DNA from: Chara braunii
Lineage: Eukaryota; Streptophyta; Charophyceae; Charales; Characeae
DNA: 62,674 bases
Direction of reading: 5' to 3'
Assembly (NCBI GenBank): GCA_003427395.1
Contig: BFEA01000374.1
Coordinates: 645,816-708,489, forward strand
The position numbers and the translations under genes were made by a program. The stretch's first letter is position 1. Every line of letters starts with the position of its first letter. The notes beneath the pieces were generated by a model. The model did no database searches. It had not been told where the DNA came from and saw only the letters and a program-made list of their open reading frames with translations. Below, one piece after another: positions 62,527 through 62,674 of this stretch.

Positions 62527-62674
62527 TGGTACCCGCTATTCCATGCGCGCCGTCGTATGCAGGACCTCATGCGCCATAGCCGAGGTGGCCGCCGAAGGTG
62601 ACAGTCCGCCATAGCGGACCTGAGGTTGAGGAAGCCGCCGCGCACCTGCAAGAAGACCACGACGAAGAAGAAGA

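Overview
The window looks like repeat-dominated nuclear DNA of a plant-lineage eukaryote. I see no credible host gene, no rRNA gene and no operon. Nearly all recognisable coding sequence is gag, protease, reverse transcriptase (RT), RNase H, integrase or chromodomain sequence of Ty3/gypsy-type LTR retrotransposons. There is also one LINE fragment, one hAT-like DNA element with a palindrome inside it, several microsatellites and some assembly gaps (240 N at 27820-28059, plus single Ns). Primer-binding sites resemble the 3' end of plant initiator-Met tRNA. Several gag proteins resemble, from memory, predicted proteins of the charophyte alga Chara braunii. I therefore suggest a Chara-like streptophyte alga, as an inference.

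Layout. 1-2,900: minus-strand gypsy relics (chromodomain and integrase tail) split by an LTR-like insertion rich in ACGT-core boxes. 4,962-8,605: copy A (+) of a roughly 4-kb non-coding repeat. 8,610-11,750: non-coding. 11,753-15,326: integrase tail followed by a gag-like gene (+). 17,255-21,206: copy B (-) of the repeat. It abuts a minus-strand gypsy element at 21,207-25,090 with gag, leader, PBS and LTR. 25,263-26,410: LINE ORF2 tail, then a chromodomain relic. 27,168-36,064: a complete LTR element with two LTRs, PBS, PPT and GAGAG target duplication, but broken coding. 36,121-54,257: a plus-strand gypsy element interrupted twice, by a hAT-like element (42,315-44,005) in RT and by an 8.75-kb LTR element (44,936-53,687) near the RNase H/integrase junction. 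54,290-59,125: a repeat fragment (-), then copy C (+). 59,130-62,674: a minus-strand integrase tail and LTR, facing a plus-strand 5' LTR with PBS that runs off the window.

The most striking signal is the 4-kb non-coding repeat (copies A, B and C plus one fragment). It is built from hairpin modules. One family keeps a constant loop (core CCACCCAAACTTATGGAACA) while its stems differ from unit to unit yet stay complementary. At least one pair changes A-T to G-C between copies. Several pairs are G-T on one strand only, the same strand that carries a conserved TATA-like box and a conserved AGGTAAGT donor. This suggests selection on a structured, possibly spliced, non-coding RNA. A second theme is arrays of GCCACGTCA (bZIP-type ACGT boxes) in the LTRs or leaders of different retrotransposons.
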